A stretch of 63,558 nucleotides of DNA from Clostridiales bacterium (GTDB taxonomy: Bacteria; Bacillota; Clostridia; Christensenellales; CAG-138), in the NCBI GenBank assembly GCA_024691085.1, contig JAILNX010000002.1, positions 1-63,558 of the forward strand. Reading direction: 5' to 3'. Each line of letters opens with the position of its first letter. The first letter of the stretch is position 1. The translations under genes and the position numbers were made by a program. The notes under the pieces were generated by a model that saw only the letters and a program-made list of their open reading frames with translations, was not told the DNA's origin and did not search any database. Shown piece by piece: positions 58,479 through 63,558 of this stretch.

Positions 58479-59849
58479 ATGAATAAACATACAATGATGG
58501 AAAAAACAGCCCGCGAGGCTTTTGAAAAAGGCGGCTTCAACGGCGCGTGGCTCTACGCCGAAAACGGCGAGATAGTATCAAAGGGCGCTTACGGCTTCAG
58601 CGATCCCGAGGGGACGAAGCCCTTAACTGAGGACTCGATCTTCCAGCTCGCGTCGGTCACCAAACAGTTCACGGCGGCCGCGGTCATGCTGGCCGTGAGA
58701 AGGGGACTAATCAGCCTTGAGGACGATATTACGAAGTTCTTCCCGGAGCTTTACAAATATAAGGGCGCGAAGATCCGCCATCTGCTCAGCCACACGAGCG
58801 GCATTCCCGATTACTTTGACGACGCCGACTGGTTCATAGATCAGTGGAAGAAGGAGAACAGGGTCCCCGACAACCCCGAGATCGTGCGCTTCCTTCTCGA
58901 AACGAAGGCCGAGCCCTACTGCGCGCCCGGCGAAGCGTTCAATTACTCGAACACAGGCTACAATCTTCTGGCCGAGATCGTCGAGCGGGTATCGGGAATT
59001 CCGTTCGAGGAGTTCCTTATGAAGAACATCTTCGAGCCCGCGGGCATGAAGAACACCCGCTGCTGCCATATCCGCCGCGACGGAGTGCCTTTTGAGAACT
59101 ACGCGCAGGCGACGGTGATCGCCGACGATAAGTTCGTCGCCGACATGGATCCCGAGGGAGAGCCCGAAGTTATAGCCTTTGAGGGACTGAACGGCGACGA
59201 CTACGTTTTCACCGACATCTTCGATATGTTCAGGTGGGACCGCGTCCTTCGCGAGGGGAGCGTTATAACCCTCGAGGAGCAGAAGCATATGTACACGCCC
59301 GCGGTTCTCTCAAACGGCGAAGCTTACGCAGACGAGGACGGCGACGGCTACGGCTTCGGCTGGGGCATCGTAAACGACGAGGATTTCGGTCTTATCGTCA
59401 GGCACTCGGGCGGCATGCCCGGCGTCGGGACGTGGTTCGAGCGCTTCATTGATGAAGATAAAGTGCTCGTTTATCTCACCAACCGCGACTGCTTAGACGC
59501 AAGAGCATACGACGCATTCTATAACGGCATGGAAGCTATCGCGAGAGGCAAGGAGCCGGAGCCCATCGTTTCGATCGAGGACGTCATGGTAAAGGATCCC
59601 GACAAGTCGAACTGGGAGAGCTTCTGCGGAAAGTACGAGCATCCCGAGGACGACTTCATTATCGACGAGGTCTTCATGAAGGACGGCGAGCTTTTCGTCA
59701 AGATCATCGACGAAGAAGACGATGACGAATTCGAATGCAGACTCTATCCCATCGGCGAAAACGAGTTCGGCAGGAAGGGCGGCTTTGTCAGGCTCACCTT
59801 CGGCGACGGCTCGGTCACGTACTCCGAGAATACCTTAAAAAAGCTGTGA
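58479..59849 (+). CDS. Serine hydrolase, beta-lactamase/class C PBP fold
   Basis: From the ATG at 58479, behind AAGGAG, the protein has 456 residues and no signal peptide, so it is cytosolic. The three active-site motifs are SVTK (Ser-x-x-Lys, near residue 63), YSN (near 153) and HSGG (near 311). A C-terminal domain of about 100 residues (FCGKYEHPEDDFIIDEVFMK, ending YSENTLKKL) is shared with the fusion gene downstream. The family includes esterases, D-aminopeptidases and beta-lactamases. The substrate is unknown. Expression is gated by the leader attenuator. Confidence 0.87.
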   Translation: MNKHTMMEKTAREAFEKGGFNGAWLYAENGEIVSKGAYGFSDPEGTKPLTEDSIFQLASVTKQFTAAAVMLAVRRGLISLEDDITKFFPELYKYKGAKIRHLLSHTSGIPDYFDDADWFIDQWKKENRVPDNPEIVRFLLETKAEPYCAPGEAFNYSNTGYNLLAEIVERVSGIPFEEFLMKNIFEPAGMKNTRCCHIRRDGVPFENYAQATVIADDKFVADMDPEGEPEVIAFEGLNGDDYVFTDIFDMFRWDRVLREGSVITLEEQKHMYTPAVLSNGEAYADEDGDGYGFGWGIVNDEDFGLIVRHSGGMPGVGTWFERFIDEDKVLVYLTNRDCLDARAYDAFYNGMEAIARGKEPEPIVSIEDVMVKDPDKSNWESFCGKYEHPEDDFIIDEVFMKDGELFVKIIDEEDDDEFECRLYPIGENEFGRKGGFVRLTFGDGSVTYSENTLKKL

Positions 59850-59880
59850 AACAACATAAGATCATTAAGGGGAAATGTTA

Positions 59881-60363
59881 ATGATACATCTTGAAAAACT
59901 TACCTACGAAAACTTTTACGACGTATTTGAACTCAAGGTCAAGAAGGTACAGTACCCCTTCGTGGCGAGCAATATGTTCAGCGTCGCGGAGGCTTACGTG
60001 ACGGAGATAAACGGCGGGCACGTTTACCCGTTCGCCATCTATAACGACAAGCGCGTCGTCGGCTTCATCCAGCTCGCCTACGGCGAAAACGCCGATCAGG
60101 ACGGCGTGAGCATGGAGAAGGACAGCTATGAGATCTGGCGCTTTATGATCGACAAGCGCTATCAGGGCAGGGGCTACGGCAGGGAAGCTCTCAAACAGGC
60201 GATAGAGTTCATAAAGACCTTCCCGGCGGGGCCGGCCGACCTCTGCTGGATATCCTACGAGCCGGAGAACGAGACGGCGAGAAAGCTCTACGCCTCCTTC
60301 GGCTTTGAGGAGACCGGCGAAATGTGCGGCGACGAGATCGTCGCGGTGCTTAAACTTAAATAA
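59881..60363 (+). CDS. GNAT-family N-acetyltransferase
   Basis: The start at 59881 suits the AAGGGG site better than an ATG six bases earlier and gives 160 residues. WRFMIDKRYQGRGYGREALK carries the acetyl-CoA pyrophosphate loop (Q-x2-G-x-G), and SYEPENETARKLYASFGFEE follows. It closely resembles the second GNAT domain of the next gene. It lies 31 bases after the hydrolase gene and 20 before the fusion gene, so the three form an operon. Confidence 0.9.
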   Translation: MIHLEKLTYENFYDVFELKVKKVQYPFVASNMFSVAEAYVTEINGGHVYPFAIYNDKRVVGFIQLAYGENADQDGVSMEKDSYEIWRFMIDKRYQGRGYGREALKQAIEFIKTFPAGPADLCWISYEPENETARKLYASFGFEETGEMCGDEIVAVLKLK

Positions 60364-60383
60364 TCTATCTGGGGGATAATGTT

Positions 60384-62606
60384 ATGCCATTCACCGTATT
60401 TGAAATGGAATTCAGGGGGAAGGACTTTGAAAAGAGCGCGATCGAGTGCATCCCCTGGGACGGAAAGTATTTTAAGGATTATCAGAGTATTATGAACGAG
60501 GGCTACTTCGAGCTCCGCAAGGCGATCGGCGCAGAGCCCTACGACTGCATGCAGGGCCTTGAGGAACTGCAGAAGGAAGAAGTTCCCTGCGTTTACCTGT
60601 TCGTAAAGGACGGCGAGCTTATCGGCTCCGTAGGCGTATACGGCAATGAGCTCGACAACCTCATTGTCGCGAAAAAGCATCGCTGCAAGGGCTACGGCCG
60701 CCAGCTGATGCTCTGGGGTATGGGGAAGATACGCGAAAGCAGCTCCAGGCCCATCACGCTCTCCGTCGTCGAATGGAACAAAAAGGCAAAGCGGATCTAC
60801 GACAAGCTCGGATTCGTCCTTAAGGACGCCGTGAGCGTGGATCTTTCCGGCGATGAAGAGAAGGTCGAGCCGTGGATAACGCTCCGTCCCGTCGACGAGA
60901 CCAACCGCGAGGCGGTGCTTGCGCTCTCCGTGCGCGAGGATCAGCCCTTCGTCGCGCCGAACGACGCTTCGCTCAAAGAGGCGGACGAGGCCAACGCCGA
61001 AGACCCCGGCTACGCCCGCCCGTTCGGGATCTATGCCGGTGAAAAGCTCGTCGGCTTCTGTATGTTCGCGTTCGATCCCGAGGATGAGGACGTGGAGGAC
61101 CGCTACTGGCTCTGGCGCTTCATGATCGACAAGAACGAGCAGGGCAAGGGCTACGGCCAGGCCGCGCTTCTGAAAATCATCAAGTATTTCAAAAAGAACG
61201 GCGCGGACAGGCTCTATCTTTCCACCGAGCCCGAAAACGAACGCGGTCTTCACGTTTATCACAAGGCGGGATTCCGTGAGACAGGTATGGTCTCCTACGG
61301 TGAGGCCGTTCTGATGCGCATGCTGAAAGGGCCGAATAAGCTCCTTAAGGACTTTTACGGCTTTGATATTGACGGACCTCTTACAATCAAGGGAAAGAAC
61401 GGTCACGGCGTCAGCATAGCCGCCTCATGCGAAGACGGCGTGATCAACACCTACTGCTCCGGCAGCGGAAGGTTCGGACAGGATCTCCCCGTGAATCCCG
61501 ACATGCTGTTCCAGGCGGGCTCCGTTTCGAAGCCCATGTTCGCGATAACGCTGCTCCGCTATGTTGACAAGGGCCTCATCGACCTTGACGCGGATATTTC
61601 CTCCGTCGTGCCGGAATTCGTCAAAAAGGGCCCCGTGACCTTCTCGGCGCTCCTTTCGCACACGGCGGGCTACAACGTGCACGGCTTCCCGGGCTATCCG
61701 GCAAACCACGAGCAGCTTTCGCTTGAGGACGTATTGGCGGGCCGTGGCAATTCGCCCAAGGTGCGCAGGATAAAGCCCTATGGCGGGCAGTGCATGTATT
61801 CCGGCGGCGGCATAACCTTGGCCGAGCTCGCCTTCACGCGCATCACGGGAACGACTCTTCGCGAGGCCTTCCAAAAGGAGGTCGCCGAGCCTCTCGGCCT
61901 TACCCGCACGGGCTACTTCCAGCCTCTTGACGAGGAACTCGTCGGAAACGCCGCGTTCGGCGGAAGGCTTGGCATAAAAGAGGATCCCGCTCACGGCTGG
62001 CACTACTATCCCGAGCACGCCGCGGCGGGCCTCTGGGCGACTCCCACCGAGCTTGTGAAGGTCGGCCTCGCGCTCTCGAAGAGCTGCCGCAGGGGCGGCT
62101 TCCTCAAAAAGGCCACCGCGCGCCGTATGCTGACGCCCGTCATGGACGATTACGGTCTATGCGTCAACAATTTAAGGGGCGATATCGGCGAGCACGGCGG
62201 CTGGAACGAGGGCTTCATAACGGAGTGGATGTTCTCCCTCAGGGAGGATCTGTGCGTCGTAAGCATGCTCAACCATGCGACGGACAAGCTGTATGAGAAT
62301 CAGTCCGAGCTCGTGCTCAAGCTGTTCCAGGACGGCGAGGCTTACCTCGGCGGGAAGCCGGGCAAGAAGGCAATGAAGTCGTATTGCGGGAAATACGGGC
62401 ATAATGCGGACGCCGATCTCAACGTCGACGAGGTGTTCTTAAAGGACGGAGATCTGTACGCGAAATTCATAGGCGAGGACGGAGAATCCGAAAGCCGGCT
62501 CTACCGCATCGGGAAGAATACATTCGGACGCATGGGCGGGTTTGATAAGATCGAGTTCGGCGAAGACTGCCTGACCGTTAACGGCGTCACCATGAAAAAA
62601 CTGTGA
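60384..62606 (+). CDS. Fusion of two GNAT acetyltransferase domains with a serine hydrolase
   Basis: This 740-residue protein has three parts. GNAT domain 1 spans about 1-155 (HRCKGYGRQLMLWGMGKIRE; WNKKAKRIYDKLGF). GNAT domain 2 spans about 165-315 (WRFMIDKNEQGKGYGQAALL; STEPENERGLHVYHKAGFRE). A beta-lactamase-fold hydrolase spans about 320-740, with SVSK near 388, MYSGGG near 472 as the Tyr motif, and HGGWNEGF near 610. The C-terminal 90 residues match the end of the 58479 hydrolase (LYRIGKNTFGRMGGF). No signal peptide is present. The architecture suggests acetylation and hydrolysis of one substrate, perhaps a drug or a peptide. Confidence 0.88.
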   Translation: MPFTVFEMEFRGKDFEKSAIECIPWDGKYFKDYQSIMNEGYFELRKAIGAEPYDCMQGLEELQKEEVPCVYLFVKDGELIGSVGVYGNELDNLIVAKKHRCKGYGRQLMLWGMGKIRESSSRPITLSVVEWNKKAKRIYDKLGFVLKDAVSVDLSGDEEKVEPWITLRPVDETNREAVLALSVREDQPFVAPNDASLKEADEANAEDPGYARPFGIYAGEKLVGFCMFAFDPEDEDVEDRYWLWRFMIDKNEQGKGYGQAALLKIIKYFKKNGADRLYLSTEPENERGLHVYHKAGFRETGMVSYGEAVLMRMLKGPNKLLKDFYGFDIDGPLTIKGKNGHGVSIAASCEDGVINTYCSGSGRFGQDLPVNPDMLFQAGSVSKPMFAITLLRYVDKGLIDLDADISSVVPEFVKKGPVTFSALLSHTAGYNVHGFPGYPANHEQLSLEDVLAGRGNSPKVRRIKPYGGQCMYSGGGITLAELAFTRITGTTLREAFQKEVAEPLGLTRTGYFQPLDEELVGNAAFGGRLGIKEDPAHGWHYYPEHAAAGLWATPTELVKVGLALSKSCRRGGFLKKATARRMLTPVMDDYGLCVNNLRGDIGEHGGWNEGFITEWMFSLREDLCVVSMLNHATDKLYENQSELVLKLFQDGEAYLGGKPGKKAMKSYCGKYGHNADADLNVDEVFLKDGDLYAKFIGEDGESESRLYRIGKNTFGRMGGFDKIEFGEDCLTVNGVTMKKL

Positions 62607-62642
62607 CCGTAAACCAATTGAATAAAAAAAGAACTCCGCTTC

Positions 62643-62673
62643 AAGGAGGCGCTTCGTAAGGAAGCGCCTCCTT
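62643..62673 (+). terminator. Terminator after the fusion gene
   Basis: AAGGAGGCGCTTC (62643-62655) pairs perfectly with GAAGCGCCTCCTT (62661-62673); CGTGCTTTTG follows. A short T run only, but the stem is very stable. Confidence 0.78.
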
Positions 62674-62695
62674 CGTGCTTTTGTGCGTAATGCAT

Positions 62696-62724
62696 TTGAC
62701 AGCACCGAACAGGGATGGTATAAT
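62696..62724 (+). promoter_or_regulatory. Consensus SigA-type promoter of the last GNAT gene
   Basis: TTGACA (62696-62701), 17-base spacer, TATAAT (62719-62724): both hexamers are perfect. The leader is about 28 bases. Confidence 0.88.
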
Positions 62725-62758
62725 CAGTTCGACAAATCGGGATTTAACGAGGCAACGT

Positions 62759-63558
62759 ATGATATATGAATTAAAAGACTTTTCCAAGGTAAAGCGCATG
62801 TTTGAATTCTGGAACGGGTTCGACGCTGTCGATGCAACGATCAGAGTCTTTGTGACCGACCCGGTCGCGCCGCGTTCCGCGTTGGCGTACTCTTCATATG
62901 ACGGCATATATTTGGGCGGAGAACCGGACAGAGAACTTGTCGAATACGGGGAGCTCGGCGACGATATTGTGATCCCGCTGAATGAAGAGTGGGAAAAGCT
63001 GATCCGGGAATGCTTCCCGGAAGCCGAGCCGACTACCCGCTACGCGATCCATCGGTGTAAGGAGTTCGACCGGGAAAAGCTTAAATCTTTTGTTGACGCT
63101 CTGCCTGAGGGCTGCGAGATCAGACGCATCGACGGCGAGATCTACGATCTTATTTCCGATGACGACGATCTGGAGGATCTCACAGGCGAGTTCGAGACGA
63201 AGGAAGCGTTTCTGGAGAAAGGACGCGGGTTTGCCGTACTGAAAGACGGAAAGGCGGTTTCCGGCGCATCGTCCTGCTACTGCTACCCCTACGGCATCGA
63301 GGTCGAGATCGGCACCGTAGAAACGGAGCGCCGCAAAGGGCTCGCTGCCGCCGTGGGAGCAAAACTGATCCTTTCCTGCCTCGAGGACGGACTGGAACCG
63401 GTCTGGGACGCGTCGAACCTGAGTTCGTTGCGTCTCGCGGAAAAGCTGGGGTATCGGTTCGACCGCGAATACGTGTACTACTGGATAAACGAGGCGCAGC
63501 GCCGCCTGATCAAGGATCCCGATAAGCGCCGTTGGCCCGAATTCTGCGGCGAATATGA
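62759..63558 (+). CDS. GNAT acetyltransferase (C-terminus cut by window edge)
   Basis: The frame is open from the ATG at 62759 to the last base; 266 codons are visible and no stop is reached. The second half has GASSCYCYPYGIEVEIGTVE, then ERRKGLAAAVGAKLILSCLE and WDASNLSSLRLAEKLGY, the pattern of the larger clostridial GNAT acetyltransferase family (about 260 residues). The end is therefore probably within a few codons of the window edge. It has its own promoter. Confidence 0.85.
   Translation, partial: MIYELKDFSKVKRMFEFWNGFDAVDATIRVFVTDPVAPRSALAYSSYDGIYLGGEPDRELVEYGELGDDIVIPLNEEWEKLIRECFPEAEPTTRYAIHRCKEFDREKLKSFVDALPEGCEIRRIDGEIYDLISDDDDLEDLTGEFETKEAFLEKGRGFAVLKDGKAVSGASSCYCYPYGIEVEIGTVETERRKGLAAAVGAKLILSCLEDGLEPVWDASNLSSLRLAEKLGYRFDREYVYYWINEAQRRLIKDPDKRRWPEFCGEY

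Noticed and set aside
1-63558. Prophage, integrative element or known defence system
   Set aside because: No integrase, transposase, phage structural, restriction, toxin-antitoxin or Cas gene was recognised; TraX alone is a common chromosomal gene in Firmicutes.
1-63558. tRNA or rRNA genes
   Set aside because: No cloverleaf with a TTCGA-type arm and no rRNA-like sequence was found while reading the gaps.

Overview
The window is a high-GC chromosomal segment from a spore-forming member of the Clostridia, probably an uncultured gut lineage. The ribosomal operon has the Firmicutes order, and S14 is the short zinc-binding form. A KOW protein sits between map and infA. Two CotF-like coat proteins, a SpoIID/LytB protein and YunB indicate sporulation. 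Many genes have clear SigA-type promoters (TTGACA-17-TATAAT). Several lipoproteins carry Thr/Pro/Glu-rich linkers. No rRNA, tRNA, CRISPR array, transposase or prophage gene was recognised.

Positions 1-13266 carry the S10/spc/alpha ribosomal cluster from the end of rpsS to rplQ, with secY, adk, map, a KOW protein, infA, rpmJ and rpoA inside it. A promoter within the end of map restarts transcription, and a long structured RNA lies between rpmJ and rpsM. Positions 13364-19351 hold a lipoprotein, two coat proteins, a minus-strand GNAT / AlkZ-related / CpsB-type PHP operon, a TIM-barrel epimerase and an FMN-riboswitch-controlled riboflavin transporter. Positions 19367-28972 hold yybS-rplI-dnaB, feoAB-yunB and a TcdA / SpoIID / hydrolase operon. 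Positions 29003-35509 hold an HtrA-like lipoprotein protease, a small gene containing a TCTATAGAT minisatellite, typA, a CaCA antiporter and galM. Positions 35508-41148 hold the traX-walJ-CPBP-rlmH operon and glmS, with unusual structured RNA on both sides of glmS. Positions 41165-54054 hold surface and envelope genes (zinc-ribbon anchor protein, M23 peptidase, rodA, lipoproteins), a PII-like/antiporter pair and pgi. Positions 54199-58200 carry serC-serA-proS.

Positions 58236-63558 are the most unusual part. A promoter drives a 21-codon leader peptide followed by an intrinsic terminator. Next come a beta-lactamase-fold serine hydrolase, a GNAT acetyltransferase, and a 740-residue fusion of two GNAT domains with the same kind of hydrolase. 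Another GNAT gene, cut by the window edge, follows behind its own promoter. The layout resembles antibiotic-inducible attenuation of resistance genes, but the controlled genes are not a known resistance determinant I can name.

Non-coding structure is rich. There are seven loci of AGCAATT-type heptamer repeats, some joined to a second heptamer array, and a four-unit TGAATTG repeat in which each unit carries a different but self-complementary hairpin. Candidate structured RNAs lie at rpmJ-rpsM, upstream of glmS and downstream of glmS. All functional calls are from reading the sequence; no database search was possible.
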